DNA from: Terrimonas sp964445775 | GTDB lineage: Bacteria; Bacteroidota; Bacteroidia; Chitinophagales; Chitinophagaceae | Direction of reading: 5' to 3' | Assembly: GCA_964445775.1 (NCBI GenBank) | Contig: CAYUMH010000027.1 | Coordinates: forward strand, 1-40,823 | DNA: 40,823 nt | Shown here: piece by piece, positions 23,890 to 31,035 of the stretch | Numbering within the stretch: the first letter of the stretch is position 1 | Layout of the letters: the number at the start of each line of letters is the position of its first letter | Position numbers and translations under genes: made by a program | Notes under the pieces: generated by a model | Told to the model about the DNA's origin: nothing | Seen by the model: the letters and a program-made list of their open reading frames with translations, nothing else | Databases searched by the model: none

Positions 23890-24998
23890 AAATAACTCAG
23901 ATTAGTTTTAGGGGTAAGGGTTAACAAGGTCTCATACATCAGCGAAATGGTGTGCTCAATATCATCATGATGCAACATCTCCACCGTTGTATGCATATAA
24001 CGCAAAGGTATTGAAATTAGTACGGACGGGCAGCCGTCATTGCTGTAGGCAAAAGAATCGGTATCTGTACCCGTACTGCGGCTTAATGCCCGCCATTGTA
24101 CAGGTATTTTTTTATCAGCCGCTACTTTTTCAACTATACCCAGCAGTTTATTATGTACGGCCGGTGCATATGCCAGTGATGGTCCTTTGCCACAATGCAC
24201 TTCGCCTTCTATATTTTTATTGATCAAAGGGGTAGTGGTATCGTGGGTTACATCAGTAACAATAGCAATATTGGGTTTAATACGGCGGGCAATCATTTCC
24301 GCGCCACGTAAACCAATCTCTTCCTGTACCGCGTTTACCACGTATAAACCAAAAGGCAATTTCTTTTTATTCTCTTTTAATAAGCGGGCAACTTCGGCAA
24401 TCATAAAGCCGCCTACACGGTTATCAAAAGCACGGCCTACATAATTACCATTAGCCAGCTCATCAAAACCATCCTGGTAAGTAACCACGGCTCCTATATG
24501 TATGCCCAGCTCTTCCACTTCTTTACGGTTGCGGGCGCCACAGTCCAGCCATAAATTATCGGTACGCGGTTGCGCCTCTTTCTGGTCAGGCGTAGCATAA
24601 CGGGTGTGAATGGCCGGCCAGCCAAACACGGCTTTCACCGGTCCTTTTTTACCATGTATCAATACACGGGAGGCTGGTGCCGTCTGGTGATCCACCCCTC
24701 CATTCCTTTTCAGGTAAATTAACCCTTCAGCCGTAACATAATTCACAAACCAGCTGATCTCATCGGCATGGGCTTCAATCACCACTTTAAATTCATGCTC
24801 AGGATTAATAACGGCCACAGCAGTACCATAAGGGTCTACATAATGTGTATCTGCATAAGGTTTTATATACTCCAGCCATAACTTCTGGCCCCAGGTTTCA
24901 AATCCTACGGGGGAAGCATTATTAATATAGTTCTTAAAAAATGCGAATGACTTATCAGTGATGATCTTTGTCTTTTTAGGTTTTGCTGCTTTTGCCAT
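23886..24998 (-). CDS. M42-family metallo-aminopeptidase
   Basis: A 370-residue cytosolic dizinc peptidase of the M42 (glutamyl aminopeptidase/endoglucanase-like) family. Landmarks: IEAHADEISWFV (first His and Asp), RAFDNRVGG (bridging Asp), AVQEEIGLRGA (catalytic and metal Glu), VTDVTHDTTT (Asp ligand) and RYMHTTVEML (last His). These enzymes form large tetrahedral dodecamers that trim N-terminal residues from peptides. It is the first gene of the operon that continues into the 58-residue protein, methyltransferase and sulfatase-like genes; its link to them is not obvious. Confidence 0.94.
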   Translation of the reverse strand: MAKAAKPKKTKIITDKSFAFFKNYINNASPVGFETWGQKLWLEYIKPYADTHYVDPYGTAVAVINPEHEFKVVIEAHADEISWFVNYVTAEGLIYLKRNGGVDHQTAPASRVLIHGKKGPVKAVFGWPAIHTRYATPDQKEAQPRTDNLWLDCGARNRKEVEELGIHIGAVVTYQDGFDELANGNYVGRAFDNRVGGFMIAEVARLLKENKKKLPFGLYVVNAVQEEIGLRGAEMIARRIKPNIAIVTDVTHDTTTPLINKNIEGEVHCGKGPSLAYAPAVHNKLLGIVEKVAADKKIPVQWRALSRSTGTDTDSFAYSNDGCPSVLISIPLRYMHTTVEMLHHDDIEHTISLMYETLLTLTPKTNLSYL

Positions 24999-25081
24999 GA
25001 TCTGGTATATGTTTTAATTTTTTGGGCGTTCCCCAGTAACAATCAATACGGCTCCGTTGTCGCCGGTTACTTCAATACGGG

Positions 25082-25177
25082 GCGGGCTTTTCGCTGCAAG
25101 TCCTCGTCCGTGTAACATTCTTGATGGCCTGTTCCCGGCCGGGTGCTTTACACGGAACTGCGGGCTTTTCGCTGCAA
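25082..25177. repeat. REP-like element flanked by direct repeats
   Basis: Two exact 18-bp copies of GCGGGCTTTTCGCTGCAA at 25082-25099 and 25160-25177 flank a segment with an inverted repeat (CCGTGTAA at 25108-25115, TTACACGG at 25148-25155). The GGGCTTTTCGCTGCAATCCC wording resembles dispersed intergenic repeats that I recall from Bacteroidota genomes. No transposase is present in the window. It lies upstream of the M42 gene start. Confidence 0.75.
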
Positions 25178-25211
25178 TCCCTAACGCTGTTTTCAAAAAT
25201 AAGTAATCTTA

Positions 25212-25249
25212 TATGAATTATGAATGTTGAATGATGAGTGATGAATGTT
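25212..25249. repeat. 7-bp array (TATGAAT/GATGAAT)
   Basis: Heptads TATGAAT, TATGAAT, GTTGAAT, GATGAGT, GATGAAT, GTTACCG, the same family as 6790-6839 and 11775-11820. It lies about 110 bases downstream of the acyl-CoA reductase gene. The rest of 25000-25358 apart from this and the REP-like element shows nothing I can assign. Confidence 0.82.
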
Positions 25250-25358
25250 ACCGGATTATACAATACTTGTTCTTAAAGCGCCTCATCAGCGAAAATCTGC
25301 GTATTCATCTGCAAGATCTGCGGGCAAAAATAAACAGATGTTCAAATTTGAATAGGCT

Positions 25359-26366
25359 TTAGCGGCTAAGCCCCTTTAAAAACTCCATGGTATCAGCGCC
25401 ATCCGCATAATTACTGATGCCCGGTTGCTGCGACTGTCCAAACGGTATATAACCGTCGCCCACAATGCATTGTATATCGGTATCGACTTCCAGTGTTTGG
25501 GCCAGTTCAGCTTTATCAGTATAAAAACTATAGTTCAGCTGGGCAATGGGCGAAAAATGATTTTCGTTCTCTACCAGCAGCAGGGATGGATTGCTCATGT
25601 AAAACTGCTTATTCAGTATATAAATGGCCAGGTTATAATCGTAATTGTTTTTATACTTATGGTGGTCAGCCAGGTCATTATATTTATCAAAAGCCCTTAA
25701 AAGCGGAATAAAATCGTACTCCTGCGGCACATAAATATGGGTAACATTGCGGCAGCCAAGGCCAAAATACAGGTACACATCATCGGCCAGTCGGGTCAGC
25801 TCATCAACAGTTTCCTTACCGGTAAGCAGGGCAACGGAAGTACGGTTGCGGCGGATAAGGTTGGGGTACTTGCCAAAATAATAATCAAAATACCCGGCAG
25901 AATTATTGCTGCCCGTAGCAATATAGGCATCACAATTTTTAAGCATTTCAGCAAAGGAAATATAATGGGCTATAGCCGGGTTAATGCTTATTAGCCGGGC
26001 TACCAGGTGCTTAATCAACACATCGTCCTTGGAAGAAGCTTTTATAACGGCTTTGTGACCGCTGACAAATACACATAAAAGGTCGTGAAAACCTACCAGC
26101 GGAATATTGCCTGCCATAACAATGCCTACATTTTTAGGGCTTACTACAGGCTGTTCGCTGATGCCGTAATGGCCGGACCACTCTTCCAAAGCTCCCTGTT
26201 GTAAAAAACTATGCGCTATCTGGTTGGCGGCCCTGTTTACAAAAGCTTCAGTAAACCAGCCGTTTTGCAGCTGTGCCCTGTATACGGTCTCCTGCCAGGC
26301 TTCATTATTTTCCAGTATATATTGTCCTAAACTTACTAAAGCCTGTATTCGTTCTTGTAAAATCAT
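25359..26366 (-). CDS. LuxC-type acyl-CoA reductase
   Basis: A 335-residue cytosolic protein of the LuxC acyl-CoA reductase family, NADPH-dependent enzymes of aldehyde-dehydrogenase fold that reduce acyl-CoA or acyl-enzyme to aldehyde. Visible landmarks: NVGIVMAGNIPLVGFHDLLCVFVSGH, the nucleotide-loop-like ATGSNNSAGYFDYYFGKY, RRNRTSVALLTG, and the region around the conserved Cys in FGLGCRNVTHIYVPQ. Translation from the ATG at 26366 is preferred over the TTG at 26372. It is divergent from the ferredoxin gene, a pairing common in Bacteroidota, with a TACTTTTG promoter element about 40 bases upstream. Its physiological substrate is not known. Confidence 0.9.
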   Translation of the reverse strand: MILQERIQALVSLGQYILENNEAWQETVYRAQLQNGWFTEAFVNRAANQIAHSFLQQGALEEWSGHYGISEQPVVSPKNVGIVMAGNIPLVGFHDLLCVFVSGHKAVIKASSKDDVLIKHLVARLISINPAIAHYISFAEMLKNCDAYIATGSNNSAGYFDYYFGKYPNLIRRNRTSVALLTGKETVDELTRLADDVYLYFGLGCRNVTHIYVPQEYDFIPLLRAFDKYNDLADHHKYKNNYDYNLAIYILNKQFYMSNPSLLLVENENHFSPIAQLNYSFYTDKAELAQTLEVDTDIQCIVGDGYIPFGQSQQPGISNYADGADTMEFLKGLSR

Positions 26367-26377
26367 TACCAAAGGTT

Positions 26378-26407
26378 TACTTTTGCATTTCGTTGAGCGT
26401 AATTTTG
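26378..26407 (+). promoter_or_regulatory. Promoter elements for the ferredoxin gene
   Basis: Two plus-strand matches to TAnnTTTG: TACTTTTG at 26378-26385 and TAATTTTG at 26400-26407. Either could serve the ferredoxin start at 26443; the second gives a leader of about 30 nt. Confidence 0.5.
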
Positions 26408-26415
26408 CAAAAGTA
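26408..26415 (-). promoter_or_regulatory. Bacteroidota -7 element (TACTTTTG) for the acyl-CoA reductase gene
   Basis: Minus-strand TACTTTTG matches TAnnTTTG, 41 bases before the ATG at 26366. It abuts the plus-strand element at 26400-26407, so the two divergent promoters are back to back. Confidence 0.45.
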
Positions 26416-26442
26416 AGTTCAACCGTTTAATTAGTTCAAATT

Positions 26443-26790
26443 ATGGCAATTAAGATTACTGATGAGTGTATAAATTGTGGCGCCTGCGAGCCGGAATGTC
26501 CAAATAACGCCATTTATGAAGGTGGGGTGGAATGGGCCGTGGCTGATGGTACGGGTGTAACCGGTATGTTTACCTTAATGGATGGTTCACAGGTAGATGC
26601 GCATGCAAAAAATGACCCTGTAAGCGTGGATGTATACTTTATTTCACCCAATAAATGTACCGAGTGCCAGGGCTTTCACGAGGAGCCCCAGTGTGCGGCT
26701 GTTTGCCCGGTAGATTGTTGTGTACCGGACGAAATGTACCAGGAAACCGTAGCCGAATTACTGGAAAAGAAAGAAAAATTGCACGTATAA
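26443..26790 (+). CDS. 2[4Fe-4S] ferredoxin
   Basis: A 115-residue soluble ferredoxin. The first cluster motif is CINCGACEPECP (C9, C12, C15, C19). The second is CTECQGFHEEPQCAAVCP, a C-x2-C-x8-C-x3-C-P arrangement with the longer spacing of the YfhL/Allochromatium-type ferredoxins, followed by an extra CC in PVDCCVPD. It carries low-potential electrons; the partner is not named by the context, though the divergent acyl-CoA reductase gene is a constant neighbour in this lineage. The insert between the clusters (about 25-70) is longer than in clostridial ferredoxins. It ends with a terminator at 26935-26969. Confidence 0.95.
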   Translation: MAIKITDECINCGACEPECPNNAIYEGGVEWAVADGTGVTGMFTLMDGSQVDAHAKNDPVSVDVYFISPNKCTECQGFHEEPQCAAVCPVDCCVPDEMYQETVAELLEKKEKLHV

Positions 26791-26934
26791 CAGGTTTATT
26801 GCCCGTGCCCGATGTGCATAAAATTTTTAGGAAACAGGTATTATTTATAGTAACTTGTACTCAACATTCAACACTATTCTTGAATGAAGACAACTTCGGT
26901 TGTTATTAAGCAGGCGGGTGATATTTCCCGTCGT

Positions 26935-26969
26935 AAAAAGGTGAAGTACCATACCGGTCTTCACCTTTA
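26935..26969 (+). terminator. Intrinsic terminator
   Basis: AAAAGGTGAAG and CTTCACCTTT arms with a 13-base loop, followed by a T-rich run, about 145 bases after the ferredoxin stop. The region from here to the ddl start holds no gene that I can support. Confidence 0.8.
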
Positions 26970-27157
26970 TTATTTTTATCCCCCTTATTGCAAAAAACAG
27001 GTTAAATTAAAACAATCTATGCCGTTTTCTGCAATACCATTACCTCATATACGTTAGTCTCACCGGGTTTAACGGTATATAAATGCGTTCACTTACATTT
27101 TATTTTACGTTACCCTTTTTTTCAATAATATTTGTGTTATTAAAACAGGCAAACAAT

Positions 27158-28144
27158 ATGAAGAAAAATATAGCCCTGGTTACCGGGGGCTTTTCCGGCG
27201 AAGCTGTTATCTCTTACAAAACAGCCGCCACCATTGAGAATAACCTGGATAAAAGTTTATATAATGTTTACAAGATAGATCTTACTAAAAACGGCTGGGT
27301 GTATGAAATAGCCGATGGCCGTAAGGTAACAGTTAATAAAAATGACTTTTCCTTACAATTAGATGGTCAACTGATAAAATTTGATGCGGTTTTTATCGCC
27401 ATGCACGGTACACCGGGCGAGGATGGTAAACTGCAGGGCTATTTTGATATGCTCAAAATACCATACACCAGTTGCGATGCCACAACCTCGGCCATTACTT
27501 TTAATAAACGTTTTACGGTGGCCGTGGCCAAAATGGCGGGTATTGCCGTAGCCGAATCGGTACACCTGTATAAAAACAACGCCTATAACTGCGATGCTAT
27601 TTTACAGCAGCTTACTTTACCGGTGTTTGTAAAACCGGCTAATGGCGGTTCCAGTATTGGTATGAGTAAAGTATCACAGCCTGGCGATCTGCAGGCAGCT
27701 ATTGATAAGGCTTTTAACGAGGACGACCAGGTACTGGTAGAGCAAATGATCACCGGCCGTGAGTTTACCGTGGGTGTATTTAAAACGGAAGGAAATATTA
27801 TTGTACTGCCCCTTACCGAAGTAAAGGCGCATGACAGCAAGGACTTTTTTGACTTTGAAGCCAAATACGAGGGCAAATCAACCGAAATTACACCGGCCCA
27901 GGTAGATGAAAGTATTGCCAATAAAGTAAGGGAAGCGGCACAAAAAATTTATGCGGTGTTCAACTGCCGTGGTGTGATACGGATTGACTTTATTTACCAC
28001 GAAGCCAGCGGCCAGCCGCATATGCTGGAAATAAATACCATACCCGGCCAGAGCGAAGCCAGTATTGTACCACAGCAGGTAAAGGAAATGGGCTGGAGCT
28101 TAAAAGAGTTTTATGCTAAATTAGTGAATGAATGTTTTGTATAA
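27158..28144 (+). CDS. ddl: D-alanine-D-alanine ligase
   Basis: A 328-residue ATP-grasp enzyme that makes the D-Ala-D-Ala dipeptide for peptidoglycan. The start is the ATG at 27158, giving MKKNIALVTGGFSGE; the open frame continues 25 codons upstream without protein character. Landmarks: AMHGTPGEDGKLQGYFDML (substrate loop), the ATP-grasp stretch FVKPANGGSSIGMSKV, EFTVGVF, RIDFIYH, and MLEINTIPGQSEASIV with the metal-binding Glu and Asn. Downstream is the PASTA-domain gene, 61 bases away; ddl next to PASTA is a conserved Bacteroidota arrangement. Confidence 0.96.
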   Translation: MKKNIALVTGGFSGEAVISYKTAATIENNLDKSLYNVYKIDLTKNGWVYEIADGRKVTVNKNDFSLQLDGQLIKFDAVFIAMHGTPGEDGKLQGYFDMLKIPYTSCDATTSAITFNKRFTVAVAKMAGIAVAESVHLYKNNAYNCDAILQQLTLPVFVKPANGGSSIGMSKVSQPGDLQAAIDKAFNEDDQVLVEQMITGREFTVGVFKTEGNIIVLPLTEVKAHDSKDFFDFEAKYEGKSTEITPAQVDESIANKVREAAQKIYAVFNCRGVIRIDFIYHEASGQPHMLEINTIPGQSEASIVPQQVKEMGWSLKEFYAKLVNECFV

Positions 28145-28205
28145 ACAGCATGTTAAGCAAAGCAAATAGGTTTGGTATCAATTATTATTAAACATAAATA
28201 AGTAC

Positions 28206-29027
28206 ATGTTTAAATTTATCACTACCCGTCCTTTGTGGGTAAACATTTTAGCAGGTATAGCACTCATGGTGATTATATTCTTCCTGTTTGTATTATCCTT
28301 ACAATGGCTCACTAACCATAACGAATCCTCAACAGTGCCCTATGTAATGGGCAAAAGTTATGACGAAGCTGAAAAAATATTAAGCAAAGCCGGTTTCGAG
28401 GTGGTGATACAGGATTCGGTATATACCGATACCACCAAGCCGCTCACTGTATTAAAACAGGTACCGGAAGGTGATGAACTGGTAAAAAACAACCGTACGG
28501 TTTATTTAACCATTAACAGGGCGGTAGCCCCGCCGGTAGAAATGCCTAATATTGTAGGTTATAGTTTTCGCAGTGCCGAAATGGCTTTAAAAACTGCCGG
28601 CTTAAAAGTTGGAGATACTATTTTTAAACCTGACTTTGCCCGTAACTCGGTACTGGAACAACTGTTTAATGGCGCCGCTATTAAACAAGGCACTAAAATA
28701 CCGATGGGCAGTCGTATTGACCTGGTACTGGGTAATGGTATAGGCGACAGGGAGTTTATTGTGCCGCAACTGATTGGTAAAACCTATTGCGATGCACTGG
28801 CCGAACTGGAAGCCAACGGCCTGGGGCTTGGCGTAGTAATAGCCGATGGCATCAGCGATACCTGTAATGCTTATATTTACTGGCAAAGCCCGGAACGGTA
28901 TGATGAGGATAAAAAATTCCGCCGTATCCGCTCAGGACAATTAATGGATATTAAATTACAAACCGAAAGACCGGCTATTGATACGGCTAAAGCCATCATG
29001 CCACCAACACCCGCTGCAGAAGATTAA
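28206..29027 (+). CDS. PASTA-domain membrane protein
   Basis: A 273-residue protein with one N-terminal membrane segment (about 11-35) and an extracytoplasmic part of three PASTA repeats: VPYVMGKSYDEAEKILSKAG, MPNIVGYSFRSAEMALKTAG and VPQLIGKTYCDALAELEANG. PASTA domains bind peptidoglycan fragments or act as spacers. No kinase or transpeptidase domain is attached. Its location next to ddl supports a cell-wall role. The C-terminal tail is Pro/Ala-rich. The rhodanese gene starts 13 bases after its stop. Confidence 0.92.
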   Translation: MFKFITTRPLWVNILAGIALMVIIFFLFVLSLQWLTNHNESSTVPYVMGKSYDEAEKILSKAGFEVVIQDSVYTDTTKPLTVLKQVPEGDELVKNNRTVYLTINRAVAPPVEMPNIVGYSFRSAEMALKTAGLKVGDTIFKPDFARNSVLEQLFNGAAIKQGTKIPMGSRIDLVLGNGIGDREFIVPQLIGKTYCDALAELEANGLGLGVVIADGISDTCNAYIYWQSPERYDEDKKFRRIRSGQLMDIKLQTERPAIDTAKAIMPPTPAAED

Positions 29028-29040
29028 AAAATATATAACT

Positions 29041-29349
29041 ATGCAAACAATTACCATAGACGAGTTAAAGGCACGTTTAGATGCCGGCGAAACAGTAAAC
29101 ATTGTTGATGTACGTGAACCACACGAACACGAGGAATTTAATATCGGCGGCGTACTGGTGCCATTAGGCCAGGTACGTGATATGCAGGTAGATGAGCTGG
29201 AGACGTTTAAAGACCAGGAGCTCATTGTGTATTGCCGCAGTGGTAACCGCAGTGGCCAGGCCTGTATGGTACTGGATTCACTGGGTTTTGAAAATACCAA
29301 GAACCTGGTAGGCGGTATGTTAGCCTGGCAGGAAAAGTTTGGTGGTTAA
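29041..29349 (+). CDS. Rhodanese-like sulfurtransferase
   Basis: A 102-residue single-domain rhodanese. It contains NIVDVREPHEHEEFNIGG and the active-site loop YCRSGNRSG, with C65 as the persulfide-forming residue and the RSGNRS loop typical of the short GlpE/PspE-like group. No signal peptide, hence cytosolic. It transfers sulfur from a donor to a thiophilic acceptor; the true partner is unknown. I use the ATG at 29041, since the frame start upstream overlaps the PASTA gene. Last gene of the ddl-PASTA-rhodanese unit, with a terminator 8 bases after the stop. Confidence 0.94.
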   Translation: MQTITIDELKARLDAGETVNIVDVREPHEHEEFNIGGVLVPLGQVRDMQVDELETFKDQELIVYCRSGNRSGQACMVLDSLGFENTKNLVGGMLAWQEKFGG

Positions 29350-29356
29350 AATTTTT

Positions 29357-29381
29357 AAAGGCTCTTACTGGAGCCTTTTTT
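29357..29381 (+). terminator. Intrinsic terminator after the rhodanese gene
   Basis: AAAGGCTC and GAGCCTTT arms around a short loop, then T-rich sequence. Confidence 0.88.
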
Positions 29382-29563
29382 AATGTTGGTAACCGGGGCA
29401 TTCTTGTGATGGAAGAATTGTTTCTGTGCCTGCGGGTAGCGTGAAACCAGGAGAGGTACTGTTCAGCGGCATAATTTTTTTTGATATAGTATTCAAATAT
29501 TAAAGCATCTTATGAGCTTTGCGAAGTGATAATGTTTTAACAAAATAAAACCCCTTGTAGCCT

Positions 29564-29584
29564 TGGTTCGTGTCTCACGAACCA
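29564..29584. repeat. Solo copy of the GGTTCGTGTCTCACGAACC palindrome
   Basis: The same 19-mer as in the units at 30379-31053 (29565-29583), with one extra pairing base on each side. It lies between the rhodanese gene and the next gene, about 30 bases before that gene's start, without the conserved downstream block. Confidence 0.88.
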
Positions 29585-29613
29585 GGGGTAGCATAATTAG
29601 TGATTTTGATTAA

Positions 29614-30348
29614 ATGGAAGCAATAATAAAAAATAATAAAGGTTTAGAACTTCTCTTTTGGACGGCGTTGATTTCGTCCTGGCTAACTTTTATTTTCATT
29701 TTTACATTGCCATTTGGTTTTTTGTATTGGTTAATTGTATTAGTTATTCTATTTATTAATAGAGTAAAACTTAAATGGTATTTATTGAGCTTTTCGGCCT
29801 GGACAATAATACCGTTGTTTGGTTTTGTTTCCGGAGTTAAAGATTACTATAATGGACAAGGTACATTAAAGTATTTTGGATTGCCCTCAGCTGAGTTTTA
29901 CAATCTGGACAAGGAGTATAGGACATATAATGCAAGCTCCGGCTGTATTATTTTAGGTTTCGAAACCCTCATACAAAAACCGAATAATTGGGCAGTTCAA
30001 CTTTGTACTAAAATGTTTGGCTTTCAAAAAGGAGTTTACGAAGGGTTTTATCCGGATCAAGTATATGCAGGTAATCTTGTTGATAGTGTTGGGGAGGAAG
30101 CTAATTTTAAAAAGAGAGATAATTTAATCAGTTTTAATTTTAGAGATAAAAATTATCAGATCTCGGATGAAGAGTATCGCGATGTACAAAATATTGACAG
30201 TTGTAATACTGCGAAGGTTGTAGTGGTTAATAACGAATTGATAATTTTTAAACCTATAATTTCGGGAGAAGAACAAGTGACTTATTTGGCAGCAATGAAT
30301 AATGGAAATGTGTTTGCAAGATATTTTGAATATGCAAAGGAGAACTAA
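29614..30348 (+). CDS. Membrane protein of unknown function
   Basis: A 244-residue protein. Residues about 13-52 form two closely spaced membrane segments, and a third weaker one lies at about 56-75. The rest (about 78-244) is a soluble domain of mixed character with no recognised motif. Codon use is AT-rich compared with its neighbours, and the gene is flanked on both sides by palindromic repeat sequence, which might indicate acquisition; this is inference. No promoter or partner gene is apparent. Confidence 0.7.
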   Translation: MEAIIKNNKGLELLFWTALISSWLTFIFIFTLPFGFLYWLIVLVILFINRVKLKWYLLSFSAWTIIPLFGFVSGVKDYYNGQGTLKYFGLPSAEFYNLDKEYRTYNASSGCIILGFETLIQKPNNWAVQLCTKMFGFQKGVYEGFYPDQVYAGNLVDSVGEEANFKKRDNLISFNFRDKNYQISDEEYRDVQNIDSCNTAKVVVVNNELIIFKPIISGEEQVTYLAAMNNGNVFARYFEYAKEN

Positions 30349-30532
30349 TTCATTACCAATAGTATTCTAACAGCTATAGCCCCGGTTCGTGTCTCACGAA
30401 CCGAAAGCATTGTATTGGTTCGTGAGACACGAACCAGGGCCAGCATTACCGTACGTACAAGTGTGCGACCCACCACAATAATGTTGGGGCTTAGCGCAAC
30501 AAAAGCCAAATCAGGAGAGGGGCGATGGTAAC

Positions 30533-30568
30533 AAAAAAATACAGCCCCTCTTTGCAGAAGGGCTGTAT
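30533..30568 (-). terminator. Duplicated terminator copy, first unit
   Basis: ACAGCCC and GGGCTGT arms, followed on the minus strand by a U-run. It is the counterpart of the receptor gene's terminator in the first 225-bp unit. The copy in the second unit (about 30755-30797) has lost most pairing and would not work. Confidence 0.7.
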
Positions 30569-30983
30569 CATTATTTTAAAAATACTTATAGGCTAATATT
30601 CACAGCCCCGATTCGTGTCTCACGAACCGACAGCGTTGTATTGTGGTTCGTGAGACACGAACCAAGGCCAGCATTACCGGACGTACAACTGTGCGATCCA
30701 CCACAATACTGTTGGGGCGCAGCGCAACAGAAGCCCAATCAGGGGAGGGAAGATGGTAACAAAAAAAGAAATACCCTCTTTACAGAAGCGCCTTACATTA
30801 TCTAAAAAAATTACAGGCTAATATTCGTAGCCTGGGTTCGTGTCTCACGAACCGACAGCGTTGTATTGGTTCGTGAGACACGAACCAGGGCCAGCATTAC
30901 CGGAAGTACAAGTATGCGACCCACCACAATACTGTTGGGGCGCAGCGCAACAAAAGCCCAACCGGGGGAGGGACGATGGTAAG

Positions 30984-31018
30984 AAAAAACAAAGCCCCTC
31001 TTTACAGAAGGGCTTTGT
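30984..31018 (-). terminator. Intrinsic terminator of the thiamine-type TonB receptor gene
   Basis: ACAAAGCCC and GGGCTTTGT arms and, on the minus strand, a U6 run. It lies 18 bases after the receptor stop codon and is the functional copy in the tandem array. Confidence 0.88.
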
Positions 31019-31035
31019 CATTATTTTTTAAAAAC

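Noticed and set aside
30840..31031. Small protein encoded across the third repeat unit
   Set aside because: The reading frame crosses the palindromes and terminator and has no start context; the other copies do not keep the frame.
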